Positions 28,956 through 38,017 of a DNA stretch of 64,000 bases are shown in pieces. The notes beneath the pieces were generated by a model that was given only the letters and a program-made list of their open reading frames with translations, did not search any database and was not told where the DNA came from. The DNA comes from Cryobacterium soli (lineage in GTDB: Bacteria; Actinomycetota; Actinomycetes; Actinomycetales; Microbacteriaceae): NCBI RefSeq assembly GCF_003611035.1, contig NZ_CP030033.1, positions 4,030,001-4,094,000 on the forward strand, read 5' to 3'. Numbering within the stretch: position 1 is the first letter of the stretch; each line of letters opens with the position of its first letter. Both the position numbers and the translations under genes were made by a program.

Positions 28956-30176
28956 ATGACTTTCATCCCCTCCCCGGACGGCGCCCCGATCGGCCCGCGC
29001 CGCCGTGTGCGCGGCGCACGCGTCGACGACAGGTTCAACCTGCTGGGCGCCGCCGCCGCAGGCCTGGCACTGTCCACGCTCATCTTCGGCTGGGTCACGC
29101 CGCTGTCCGGCGGGCTGGGCTGGGCCCTGGTGGCGTTCCTCGCCTTCATCGGCTTCTACGCGCTGCTGGTGAGCATCACCTCCGACTTCCAGGATGTGAA
29201 GGACCGGGTGATGGCGGTGCTGCTGACCAGCGCCGGCGTGGTGCTCTTCGGCGCGCTGGTGTTCGTCGTGGCCTTCACCCTGGTGCGCGGCCAGGAGGCT
29301 CTGCCGCACCTGAACTTCTTCACACAGAGCATGGAGAAGGCCGGGCCCCTGGACGGGCTGGAGATGGGCGGTATCGCGCACGCCATCCTCGGCACGCTCA
29401 TGCAGATCGGCATGGCCCTGGTCATCACGGTTCCGCTCGGTATCCTCACGGCCCTGTTCCTCAACGAGGTCGGCGGCCGCTTCGCCAGGTTCGTGCGCAC
29501 CATCTCGGATGCCATGACGGCGCTGCCCTCGATCGTCGCGGGGCTCTTCGTCTACTCGGCGATCATCGTGCTCATCACCCACCAGCGGTCGGGTTTCGCC
29601 GCGTCGATGGCCATCACCGTGATGATGCTGCCCATCGTGATCCGGGCATCCGACATCGTGCTGCGCCTGGTGGCCGGCAACCTGCGGGAGGCCGCCTACG
29701 CGCTGGGCTCGACCCGGTGGCGCACCATCTGGCATGTCGTGTTGCCCACCGCGCGGCCGGGGCTGGCCACCGCCGTGATCCTCGGCACGGCCCGCGGGAT
29801 CGGTGAGACCAGCCCGGTGCTGCTCACCTCTGGGGTCACGGCCGTGGTCAACACGAACCCGTTCGAGGGCCCGATGATCTCCCTGCCGTTGCAGGTCTTC
29901 GACTTCGTGAAGTCGCCGGAGCCCAACATGATCGCCCGCGGCTTCGGCACCGCCGCGGTGCTGATCCTGCTGGTCCTGACGCTGTTCGCCATCGCCCGGC
30001 TCATCGGCGGCCGGGCGCCGGGCGACCTCACCGTGCGGCAGCAGCAGAGAGTGGTGGCGGCGTCACTGCGCGACCTGCACCGCATCACGATCCAGGGCGA
30101 CCGGCGTTTCGAGCTGATCAGCGCCGAGAAGACCACTACCCCCGATACGAACGATACAAAGGAGTCGTCCTCGTGA
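28956..30176 (+). CDS. pstA: Pst-type phosphate ABC transporter permease PstA
   Basis: 406 aa, longer than typical PstA (about 280-300). The extra N-terminal part (to about residue 105) adds two hydrophobic segments. The core shows the EAA loop LREAAYALGSTRWRTIWHVVLP and the ARGIGETSPVLLTSG segment characteristic of PstA. A hydrophilic tail of about 50 residues ends the protein. The GTG of the following PstS-like gene overlaps the stop by 4 bp. In ordinary operons pstB would come next; here it lies about 9.6 kb further on. Confidence 0.92.
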   Translation: MTFIPSPDGAPIGPRRRVRGARVDDRFNLLGAAAAGLALSTLIFGWVTPLSGGLGWALVAFLAFIGFYALLVSITSDFQDVKDRVMAVLLTSAGVVLFGALVFVVAFTLVRGQEALPHLNFFTQSMEKAGPLDGLEMGGIAHAILGTLMQIGMALVITVPLGILTALFLNEVGGRFARFVRTISDAMTALPSIVAGLFVYSAIIVLITHQRSGFAASMAITVMMLPIVIRASDIVLRLVAGNLREAAYALGSTRWRTIWHVVLPTARPGLATAVILGTARGIGETSPVLLTSGVTAVVNTNPFEGPMISLPLQVFDFVKSPEPNMIARGFGTAAVLILLVLTLFAIARLIGGRAPGDLTVRQQQRVVAASLRDLHRITIQGDRRFELISAEKTTTPDTNDTKESSS

Positions 30177-31822
30177 CGCCTGAGACCCGGCGGATCCGCG
30201 CCATCCGCGCCAGCCGCACCCTGCTTGCCCTGCTCGCCGCGCTGGTGGTGAGCGTGACCGGTGTTCTTCCCGCGCAAGCGGTGACCTACGACCCGATCTC
30301 GGGCAGCGGTTCCACGTGGTCACAGAACGCGCTCGACCAGTGGCGCACCAACGTCGCCTCGAACTACGGGATGACCGTCAACTACAACGGTGCCGGTTCG
30401 TCGGCGGGCCGCAGCGACTACATCGCGGGACTCGTCGATTTCGCGGTGAGCGAGGTCCCGTTCCAGCTCGCCCCGGAAAACGGGACGGCGCCGGAGAAAC
30501 CGGAGCGGGGCTACGCGTACATGCCCATCGTCGCCGGCGGTACCTCCTTCATGTACAACCTCAAGATCAACGGGGTGCGGGTGTCGAACCTGCGCCTGAG
30601 CGGGGAGGTCGTCACCAAGATCTTCACCGGCGGGATCACCAACTGGAACGACCCGGCGATCCAGGCCGACAACCCGGGTCTGGCGATGCCGGACAAGGGC
30701 ATCGTCCCCGTCGTCCGCTCGGACGGGTCCGGCTCCACGGCCCAGTTCACCCTGTGGATGTCCAAGCAGCACCCCGACATCTGGAATGCGTTCTGCGCCT
30801 CGGTCAACCGTCCCGTACCGTGCGGGCTCACCTCCCAGTACCCCACCTTCGGCAACGCCAAGGCGCAGAGCCTGTCCTCCGGCGTGGCCGGCTACGTGAG
30901 TCAGGACTACGGCGAAGGCGCCATCACCTACGTCGAGTACTCCTACGCCCTGGAGTCCGGCTTCCCCGTGGCTAAGGTCCTCAACCAGTCGGGTTACTAC
31001 GTCGAGCCCACGGCGTCCTCGGTGGCCGTCGCCCTGACGACGGCCCAGATCGACCAGACCCCGGGGCCGAGCTACCTGACACAGGTGCTCGACGGCGTCT
31101 ACAACAGCGGCGACGCCCGCACGTATCCGCTCTCGAGCTATTCGTACATGATCGTTCCGACCGAGGTCGGTGGGGTGTTCACCGCCAAGAAAGGCGTCAC
31201 CCTCGGCGCGTTCGCCAACTACATGCTCTGCGAGGGCCAGCAGCAGGCCGCGGATTTGGGCTACTCCCCGCTGCCGATGAACCTGGTGCTCGCCGGTTTC
31301 GACCAGATCAAGAAGATCCCGGGTGCCGACACCACCGGGGTCGACATCAACAAGTGCAACAACCCAACGTTCAAGCCCGGCGATTCACCGTCGAGCAACC
31401 TGCTCGCGCTCACCGCGGCCCAACCGCAGGACTGCGACAAGGTCGGGCCGAACCAGTGCACCACCGGAACGGCCGGTGCCGTGGCCGAGACGCCGATCTC
31501 CGGGGGTGGAACCGGCGGGAGCGCCACCGGCGGCCCGGCCGCTGAGAACGCCGCAACCGGGACTGACGCCGCCGCTGCGGCTGCCGGTGCGACCGGAGCG
31601 GCGGCCGTGTACGACGCCAATGGTGCCCTGGTCTCCGGTGCAGTGGCAGGGTCCAGCCTGGCCGGTGCGGTGGCGACACCGTTCGCGTTGTCCGACGACG
31701 GCTGGGGGATGCAGCAGTCGCTGATGCTCCTGGCCGCCCTCCTCCTCGTGGGCGCGGCGGTGCTGCCGCCGGTGTTCTGGCGACGTCTGGCTCCCCGCGG
31801 CGGCAAGGACGGTGTCAAATGA
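30173..31822 (+). CDS. pstS: PstS-like phosphate-binding protein with C-terminal membrane anchor
   Basis: 549 aa. A Sec signal ends in AQA (about residue 35). The PBP fold follows, with phosphate-loop segments recognisable from PstS: GSGSTWSQNALDQW, NGAGSSAGRSDY, DFAVSEVPF and VRSDGSGSTAQFTLW; the position equivalent to DFGASD carries Glu. From about residue 420 there is a long Gly/Ala/Thr-rich spacer, then a C-terminal helix (LMLLAALLLVGAAVLPPVF) and a basic tail. It is therefore tethered by its C-terminus rather than by a lipid. No LPXTG-type sorting motif is present. GTG start overlaps pstA; the stop overlaps the next gene. Confidence 0.85.
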   Translation: MTPETRRIRAIRASRTLLALLAALVVSVTGVLPAQAVTYDPISGSGSTWSQNALDQWRTNVASNYGMTVNYNGAGSSAGRSDYIAGLVDFAVSEVPFQLAPENGTAPEKPERGYAYMPIVAGGTSFMYNLKINGVRVSNLRLSGEVVTKIFTGGITNWNDPAIQADNPGLAMPDKGIVPVVRSDGSGSTAQFTLWMSKQHPDIWNAFCASVNRPVPCGLTSQYPTFGNAKAQSLSSGVAGYVSQDYGEGAITYVEYSYALESGFPVAKVLNQSGYYVEPTASSVAVALTTAQIDQTPGPSYLTQVLDGVYNSGDARTYPLSSYSYMIVPTEVGGVFTAKKGVTLGAFANYMLCEGQQQAADLGYSPLPMNLVLAGFDQIKKIPGADTTGVDINKCNNPTFKPGDSPSSNLLALTAAQPQDCDKVGPNQCTTGTAGAVAETPISGGGTGGSATGGPAAENAATGTDAAAAAAGATGAAAVYDANGALVSGAVAGSSLAGAVATPFALSDDGWGMQQSLMLLAALLLVGAAVLPPVFWRRLAPRGGKDGVK

Positions 31823-34425
31823 GCCGCCACGCCGCCCCGAAAGCCTCGGTCTGGACTCGCGCGGGCGCCAGCGGCATCATCGTGGGTCTACTGGTGGGCG
31901 TCGCCGTCACCGCGCTCGGGTCGCTCGGTGCCACCCCGGCCATCGCCGACACCTCGAGCGCCGTCACGGTGAAGGCCTCCGACTACGAGCTCGACCCGGC
32001 CGACGCCCCCATGCCCGACCTCGCCGTGACGGTCTCCAAGACCGCCGACCTGACCTCAGAGGGAATCCTGGTCAGCTGGACCGGCGGCAAGAAGTCGGTG
32101 CGGCCGCAGGGCAATGTGGGCGGCGAGAATTTTCTCCAGATCGCCCAGTGCTGGGGTGACGACCCGGAGCATGCCGGCCACCCCGACCGCACCACCTGCC
32201 AGTACGGCGCGTTCCCCAACGTGGGACGGGATTCCAATGTCGAAGCCAACGTCGAGCCCGACCCCGGGGAACCCGACACCGGTCTGGCCCCCAACATCGC
32301 GCCGGAAGACGAGCAGTACACGGTTCCCGGCTCCGGCTTCGCCAACCCGCCGTACACCTCGATCCCGTTCCGGGCGGCGGACAAGACGACGGTCATCTCC
32401 TCCGTGGTCCTCAACGACAAGGGCGAGCGGGTGCACGACACCACCGTCGACGTCAACAAGAACGAATTCTTCACCGAGTACACCTCCAACGAGGTGAAAT
32501 GGGCCGGCTCCGACGACGCCGGCAACGGCTCGGTGAAGTTCGAGATGCAGACCTCCATGCAGTCGCCCGGCCTCGGCTGCGGCCAGCCGGTGATCGTGCC
32601 AGGGAAGGAGACCACCGGACAGTCCTGCTGGCTGGTGATCATCCCCCGCGGAACCGGCGACTCCGGAGTCTCCCAGATCATCAGGCCCGGCCTGTTCTGG
32701 GATGCCTGGCAGCATCACGTCGCCGTGAAACTGGACTTCAAGCCCGTGGGCGTGCGCTGTGAGATCGGCAGCGCCGAAGCGCAGCTCGGCGGCAGCGAAC
32801 TCATCGCCGGAGCGGTCTCGTCCTGGCAACCCAATCTCTGCGCCGGCGCAACAGGTTCCGCGTTCGTGTTGAGCACCGGCAACGAGGCCGACGTGTTGGC
32901 CAAGGCCAGCGGAACGGTGCCCAGCCCGCTGGCCCTCACGTCGCTGCCCTCCAGCGTCACCACCGCGGATCCGTTGCAGTACGCGCCGGTGGGCCTGTCC
33001 GGCGTCACGATCTCCTTCGCCATCGACCGCAGAGTGAAACCGATCCCCGACATCGACCCGGCGTACGCGGACCGGGAGACCCAGTCCTTCACATCGCTGA
33101 ACCTGACCCCGCGGTTGATCGCGAAGCTGCTGACGGCGTCGTACACCTCGGCGCTGCCACCGGGCGCCGACCTCAGCCACATCAACTACATCGACTTCCA
33201 GCACCCGGGCAAGAATGCGCGGAACATCACCACCGACCCCGACTTCCTGGCGATCAACGATCCTGAGTGGGCGGCGCAGGACCTCAACAGTGTCTCCCTC
33301 GCCGACGCCCTGACCCCGTCGGGGCGGTCGGATCTGGCCACACAACTGTGGCGGTACGTGATGGCGGATGCCGATGCGGTCGCCTTCCTGGACGGCACCG
33401 CCGATAAGTGGGGCATGATCGTCAACCCGTGGTACTCCACCAATGCCGACGTCAATCCGACGGGCACCGGCTTCGTCCTGCCCCGGGACAACTTTCCCAA
33501 GGCCGACCCTGTGGAGAAGGCGGCGACCGAGGGATCCAACGGCGTCGGACCGGTGAACCTGGTGACCTGGCGGCCGTACACCAGCGGCTTCGAGAACGGC
33601 GCCTACCTCACGCTTCGAGGCGACGGCCTCCAGCTCGGCGGCTGGGACTCCACCAGTACCCCGCCGAAGTACCTGAAGACCATCCGTTCCCTGGTCGGCG
33701 AGCAAGGCGTGATCGGACTGAGCACCGCCGGCTCAGCAGCCCGGTACCAGAACGTCACGGCGTCCCTGCTGAACCCCGCCGGCGAATACGTCGCCCCGGA
33801 CTCCGACGCGATGCTGGCCGCAGCCGCGGCGATGACCCCGGCGCCCCAGCAGCCAGCGGTGCTGGAGTTCGACCCGGCCTCGAGCGCGGCGGCCGGTGCC
33901 GGCACCGCCTACCCCCTCACGATGCCCGTCTACGCGGCGTTGAATCCGCTGCAAACGGATGCCGTCCAACGGGCCAAATTCGCCAACCTGATCCGCTATG
34001 CAGCCACGGACGGCCAGAAGCCGGGCACCGGGATCGGCCAGTTGCCCGCGGGGTACGCGCCGATGCCGACGAGCTGGGTCGACCAGGCCCTGGTCGCTGC
34101 GACGGCCATCGAGCAGGGGATCAGCCCGAACGCTGTGCCGAGCCCCACTCCCGCACCGGCCGCGGCGGCCACTGGCGTGACAGCGGCCCGCCCTGCCGCG
34201 GCGGCCAGCGGCACGGCCGCGGTGGCCGCCGTGGCGGCCACCGTCGCCGCGGCCACCGATCCCACGGCCACGGGGACGAAGGCGGGGCCGCTGCTGGGGG
34301 CGAAGACGCCGGACGATCCCGACGTCGGACCTGTCGCCGCTGCCGTTCCGGCCGGACTGCTCTCAGGCCTCGCGGCCGCCGGAGCAGTCCCCATGATTTC
34401 GCGCATCAGACGAAAGCGACTCTGA
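31819..34425 (+). CDS. Large tail-anchored surface protein with PBP-like C-terminal half
   Basis: 868 aa. A Sec signal (cleavage near TPAIA|DTSS, about residue 44) is followed by a large region with several cysteines that I cannot assign. From about residue 385 the sequence is reminiscent of PstS-type binding proteins: PLQYAPVGLSGVTISFAI, RLIAKLLTASYTS and, near 720-770, a PstS-like C-terminal lobe (TMPVYAALNPL...FANLIRYAATDGQ...LPAGYAPMP). An Ala-rich spacer (about 780-830), a hydrophobic helix and RIRRKRL end the protein. No LPXTG-like motif. It is translationally coupled to the tail-anchored PstS (ATGA). I infer a surface-exposed partner of the transporter; the ligand is unknown. Confidence 0.65.
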   Translation: MSRHAAPKASVWTRAGASGIIVGLLVGVAVTALGSLGATPAIADTSSAVTVKASDYELDPADAPMPDLAVTVSKTADLTSEGILVSWTGGKKSVRPQGNVGGENFLQIAQCWGDDPEHAGHPDRTTCQYGAFPNVGRDSNVEANVEPDPGEPDTGLAPNIAPEDEQYTVPGSGFANPPYTSIPFRAADKTTVISSVVLNDKGERVHDTTVDVNKNEFFTEYTSNEVKWAGSDDAGNGSVKFEMQTSMQSPGLGCGQPVIVPGKETTGQSCWLVIIPRGTGDSGVSQIIRPGLFWDAWQHHVAVKLDFKPVGVRCEIGSAEAQLGGSELIAGAVSSWQPNLCAGATGSAFVLSTGNEADVLAKASGTVPSPLALTSLPSSVTTADPLQYAPVGLSGVTISFAIDRRVKPIPDIDPAYADRETQSFTSLNLTPRLIAKLLTASYTSALPPGADLSHINYIDFQHPGKNARNITTDPDFLAINDPEWAAQDLNSVSLADALTPSGRSDLATQLWRYVMADADAVAFLDGTADKWGMIVNPWYSTNADVNPTGTGFVLPRDNFPKADPVEKAATEGSNGVGPVNLVTWRPYTSGFENGAYLTLRGDGLQLGGWDSTSTPPKYLKTIRSLVGEQGVIGLSTAGSAARYQNVTASLLNPAGEYVAPDSDAMLAAAAAMTPAPQQPAVLEFDPASSAAAGAGTAYPLTMPVYAALNPLQTDAVQRAKFANLIRYAATDGQKPGTGIGQLPAGYAPMPTSWVDQALVAATAIEQGISPNAVPSPTPAPAAAATGVTAARPAAAASGTAAVAAVAATVAAATDPTATGTKAGPLLGAKTPDDPDVGPVAAAVPAGLLSGLAAAGAVPMISRIRRKRL

Positions 34426-34535
34426 TGCGTCACCACTTGACGGTTCGGTCCAGGGCGAAAGCCCGGGGAGCGCACGTCGGGATAAGCGGGTCCGTCCGGA
34501 TTCCGTTCCTTGCACCACACCCGAAAGGCATCACA

Positions 34536-35639
34536 GTGATTTCGAAGAAGGCTATTGCGCTCTGCGCGACTGTCGGCGTCACCCTGTCTGGTATTGCCCT
34601 CGCGACCCCGGCTAACGCCGAGCCCGTCTCCAACAGCTACTCCATCGTCGGTTCCGACACCCTCGAGGATGTCGTCAGCGCCCTCGCCAACGGCACCAAC
34701 ATCAGTGGGTCCACCGTTCGCTCCACGGTCAACCTGACCTCCATCGGCTCCTTCGACGCCACCGGATCGTCCTACATCACCACCAAGTCGGGCGGTGTGC
34801 GCTTCGGTCGCCCCAACGGCTCCGGCGACGGTGTCAAGGCGCTCAGCCGGTCCATCGACGGCGCGGCCTACACGTCTGGCACCCCCGGTAGCCCGACCGG
34901 TGTCGTCATCACCGGCCAGGTCGACATCGCCCGTTCCTCCAGCGCGGGAACCGCCAATGCCAATGGTGAACTCATGTACGTGCCGTTCGGTCGCGACGCC
35001 ATCGCCTACGCCTACAACGGTACGGCGGCGGACATCTCCTCGCTCTCCGGGTCGGAGATGAAGAGCCTGTACGAGTGCTCGGTCACCACTGTCAACGGGG
35101 TCACGGTCACCCCGATCATTCCCCAGAACGGTTCGGGTACCCGCAAGGACTGGCTCGCGAAGATCGGCTCCTCGGAGACCGCCATGCGCACGGTCGCCGA
35201 AGGCGGCTGCGTCGTCGAGGGCCAGGAACACGACGCGACCACCCTCACGACGAACTCGGTCATGCCGATGGCCGTGTCCCGCTGGATCGCGATGAACACC
35301 GGCGCGAGCTACGACAAGCGCGGCACCGGCACTCTCGGCTCGATGGTCGCCGGCACCTCCCCGGTCACCGGAACCGGTTCCGCCATGGTTCCCAACCCGA
35401 CCTACTACGCCGACACCACCTGGGGCCGCGACACCTACCTCGTGGTCGAGTACGCGCGTGTGTCGCTCGGCAACGCCAAGTATGACGCCAACCTGGCCAA
35501 GCTCATCGACCCGACGCAGGCCACCGCACTGACGAACACCTCCGCCGTCGCCACCCGTGCCGGTGCGGTCAAGAAGAAGTACGGCTTCCTGGCTCCGACC
35601 TCTGGCGTCGTCGCATACCGCGTCGCCAAGACCTCCTGA
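34536..35639 (+). CDS. Secreted PBP-like substrate-binding protein
   Basis: 367 aa. A Sec signal ends near TPANA|EPVS (about residue 29), with no lipobox and no C-terminal anchor, so it should be released or held by other wall proteins. The PBP-like fold shows IVGSDTLEDVVSAL, VDIARSSSAG, YVPFGRDAIAYAY and PIIPQNGSGTRKDWL. Compared with PstS, the loop Arg-Asp pair before GSGT is replaced by PQN, so phosphate binding is doubtful. Two cysteines (C-S-V-T and GGCVVEG) may form a disulfide. The start is a GTG with AAAGG upstream. A 110-bp gap with a small GAAA-loop hairpin (34453-34464) separates it from the 868-aa gene, hinting at separate translation control. Confidence 0.8.
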   Translation: MISKKAIALCATVGVTLSGIALATPANAEPVSNSYSIVGSDTLEDVVSALANGTNISGSTVRSTVNLTSIGSFDATGSSYITTKSGGVRFGRPNGSGDGVKALSRSIDGAAYTSGTPGSPTGVVITGQVDIARSSSAGTANANGELMYVPFGRDAIAYAYNGTAADISSLSGSEMKSLYECSVTTVNGVTVTPIIPQNGSGTRKDWLAKIGSSETAMRTVAEGGCVVEGQEHDATTLTTNSVMPMAVSRWIAMNTGASYDKRGTGTLGSMVAGTSPVTGTGSAMVPNPTYYADTTWGRDTYLVVEYARVSLGNAKYDANLAKLIDPTQATALTNTSAVATRAGAVKKKYGFLAPTSGVVAYRVAKTS

Positions 35640-35689
35640 ACATCCCGCTCGATCAGACCATCATCCATCTCAAATGAAGGACATGAAAA

Positions 35690-36775
35690 TTGAAGATCAA
35701 TAAGAAAATCAAGTCCGCTGTCGTCGGTGCGGTGTCTCTCGTGCTCGTCGCTTCGGGGGCGTCGATGGCCTCGGCGGCAACGCCGCAGGAGAACGGCTCG
35801 GACGGCCCGATGTACTTTTTCGATGCCGACCTGAACCTCGTCTCGGATCCCGCCTACACGTTCGACTGGGATCAGGAGATTCTGGGCTCGGCCGGGGACA
35901 CCTCCTACGAGGTGCCGACGATCTGCCCGAGCGGGACCGACGGCGCGGCGTTCTTCCTGTCGCCGGTCGGCCAGGAACGCACCGTGCTGAACTGGAACGC
36001 GTACGCGACGGCGTTGTTCAACCCGCAACCCACCGTTCCCGGTAACAAGGAGATCTACATCTCCACCCTGACGCCCGAGACGTTCATCAACGGTAACGCC
36101 CGGGGTGCCAAGGCTGCCGGTGGCAACTACAGCCTCGGTGTCGCCTGCACGATCAACAACGGTGTCACCGTCGTCGGTGCGTTCTACCGCACCATCGCCA
36201 TGACGCCCGTGACCGGCGAATTCACCCTGAGCCCGGTCACGACCGGGGGAGGCGAGCCGCCTGTCGAGGAGCCGGCTCCTGAGGGAACCCAGGGCACGGT
36301 TGCTCTCGCGCCGACAGTGACCAGCGCCGTCAACGGGGTGCTCTCCCTGAGCGTTCCCGCCGGTGCCGCCGCAACGTTCGGTGCGCCGACGCTGATCGAC
36401 AACAAGTCAACGACCACCGGCACCCTGGGTGCCGTCACGGTCAATGACGGCCGCGTTCTCACGGTGAACGGGTGGGACCTCACGGCCAACGTCGCCGACT
36501 TCGTGAACTCGGTGGATGCGACCAGCATCATCGGCAAGTCCCAGCTGGGCGTCGCGCCGTCGGTCACCGCCGCCGGCACCACGGCTACCGGTGTCACCGC
36601 CGCAGCCGCCCAGCTCGCCGGTAGCGCCTCCTACCCGGCGGCCTTCGCCTCCGCGGCAGCCGGCAACACCGTCGGCGCCAGCGTGCTGGACGCCGGACTG
36701 ACCTTCGTCGCTCCGCAGTCGAAGGCAGCGGGCACCTACAACTCGACCCTGACCCTCACGGTCGTGTCGAAGTAG
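35690..36775 (+). CDS. WxL-domain surface protein
   Basis: 361 aa. A Sec signal ends at ASMASA|ATPQ (about residue 30). Residues about 35-170 form an unassigned domain; an acidic Pro linker (PPVEEPAPEG) follows, then a C-terminal domain of about 155 residues. That domain resembles WxL: GWDLTANVADF gives the W-x-L motif, and AGTYNSTLTLTVVSK at the very end matches the family's terminal strand. WxL domains bind peptidoglycan noncovalently and, in Firmicutes, are encoded beside DUF916 proteins, as here. Translation starts at a TTG with AAGGA 8 bases upstream. A strong hairpin follows the stop. Confidence 0.7.
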   Translation: MKINKKIKSAVVGAVSLVLVASGASMASAATPQENGSDGPMYFFDADLNLVSDPAYTFDWDQEILGSAGDTSYEVPTICPSGTDGAAFFLSPVGQERTVLNWNAYATALFNPQPTVPGNKEIYISTLTPETFINGNARGAKAAGGNYSLGVACTINNGVTVVGAFYRTIAMTPVTGEFTLSPVTTGGGEPPVEEPAPEGTQGTVALAPTVTSAVNGVLSLSVPAGAAATFGAPTLIDNKSTTTGTLGAVTVNDGRVLTVNGWDLTANVADFVNSVDATSIIGKSQLGVAPSVTAAGTTATGVTAAAAQLAGSASYPAAFASAAAGNTVGASVLDAGLTFVAPQSKAAGTYNSTLTLTVVSK

Positions 36776-36793
36776 TCAGCACCGAGTGACGGG

Positions 36794-36821
36794 GGAGGGC
36801 CGGCGTCCGCGCCGGCCCTCC
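36794..36821 (+). terminator. Intrinsic-type hairpin after the WxL gene
   Basis: A perfect 12-bp stem (36794-36805 with 36810-36821), extendable by one pair, with loop TCCG, begins 18 bp beyond the WxL stop. There is no T-tract. It makes the GTG at 36786 an unlikely start for the next gene and may cap expression of the downstream genes. Confidence 0.75.
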
Positions 36822-36869
36822 CTCCAGCCCGTTTCGCTCCACCCTGTTTCCTATCAACCATCGCCTGGA

Positions 36870-37943
36870 ATGAGACCGCAGACCGTGACCATCCGTCGCA
36901 CTCCCCCCCATCGTTTCGTCCTCGCCGCGTCCGGCCTCATCCTGACACTGGGGCTCACCGTCGGCCTGGGTGCCGCCGGCGCCTGGGCGGACGACTCCGA
37001 TGCGATAGCGGGTTCGCCCTCGTCCAACGGCAGCGTGGACCAGACCCGGTCACGCTACAGCTACCAGGTCGACCCGGGCCAACAGGTGTCCGACGAGTAC
37101 CTGGTTCAGAACACGGGCTCAACCCCCCAGGCCGTCACCGTGTACGCCACCGACGCGTTCAACTCCGAGGACGGCAGCTTCGCATTGCTCGACGGCGCGG
37201 TGGAAGCCCAGGACGTCGGGCGATGGGTCAGTTTCGCGGACGGCAGCAACAAGGTTCAGATCACTCTCGACCCGGGCGGCCAGCAGGTCATTCCATTCAC
37301 GGTCTCGGTTCCCGCCGACGCCAGGCCCGGCGACCACGCCGGCGGCATCATCGTGTCGGCCCTCTCCCCGGCCGGTGAAGTCTCCGTTGACCGCCGGGTC
37401 GCCATCCGCCTCTATGCGCGCGTGCACGGTGAGCTACAGCCCGGTCTCACCATCAGCAGCATCACCTCCTCCTACCGGGGTGAGCTCAACCCCTTCGCGG
37501 GCGAGACGTCGCTCACCATCAGCCTCCAGAACACCGGCAACGTGTCGTTGGGCGCCAATACCGTCGCCCAGGTGCGCGGCATCTTCGGCATCCCGCTGTC
37601 CGACCTCACCCGGACGCCGATCCCTGAGATGCTGCCCGGCAGCTCCCGCACCGTGACCATCGTCGTGCCGGGGGTCGGCCCATGGGTGTACCTCAACCCG
37701 TCCGTCTCGCTCGCCGCCACGGTGGACGAGGACGCCCTGGCGCCGGGTCTCCTGCCGACGGCCGAACGCAGCAGCAACCTGTTCGTCGTGCCGTGGGCGT
37801 TCGTGATCCTGTTGCTCCTGGCCGGGTTCGCCTGGCTGTTCGTGCGCCTCAGCCGCACCCGCGATTCAGCCCGCGCCCGCGCCTGGATCGAATACACCGA
37901 GGCCGAGGCCAAGCGGAAGGCCCGAGGCGAGGCGACGGCCTGA
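36870..37943 (+). CDS. DUF916/WxL-interacting-type membrane protein
   Basis: About 357 aa. Signal or anchor helix near residues 17-40, then two beta-sandwich domains. The first (about 60-190) carries DUF916 features: SYQVDPGQQVSDEYLVQNTGS and a VPADARPGDHAGGIIVS segment close to the family's GDHxGGI. The second (about 195-310) is Ig-like (NTGNVSLGANT...). A C-terminal membrane helix (VVPWAFVILLLLAGFAWLFV) and a basic cytoplasmic tail follow. In Firmicutes, DUF916 proteins bind WxL proteins and peptidoglycan; here the WxL gene is directly upstream. ATG 36870 was chosen because GTG 36786 is inside the preceding hairpin region; GTG 36885 is another option. Confidence 0.75.
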   Translation: MRPQTVTIRRTPPHRFVLAASGLILTLGLTVGLGAAGAWADDSDAIAGSPSSNGSVDQTRSRYSYQVDPGQQVSDEYLVQNTGSTPQAVTVYATDAFNSEDGSFALLDGAVEAQDVGRWVSFADGSNKVQITLDPGGQQVIPFTVSVPADARPGDHAGGIIVSALSPAGEVSVDRRVAIRLYARVHGELQPGLTISSITSSYRGELNPFAGETSLTISLQNTGNVSLGANTVAQVRGIFGIPLSDLTRTPIPEMLPGSSRTVTIVVPGVGPWVYLNPSVSLAATVDEDALAPGLLPTAERSSNLFVVPWAFVILLLLAGFAWLFVRLSRTRDSARARAWIEYTEAEAKRKARGEATA

Positions 37944-38017
37944 CCCCCTCCTCTTCAGCGCCCGTTTGCCGGGCGTTTGCCCCCGCGACAACTCCCAGAG
38001 AACCGGATCCGTCTAAC

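Noticed and set aside
36786..36869. GTG start for the DUF916-type protein
   Set aside because: It would place the strong hairpin at 36794-36821 inside the coding region and push the signal helix inward.
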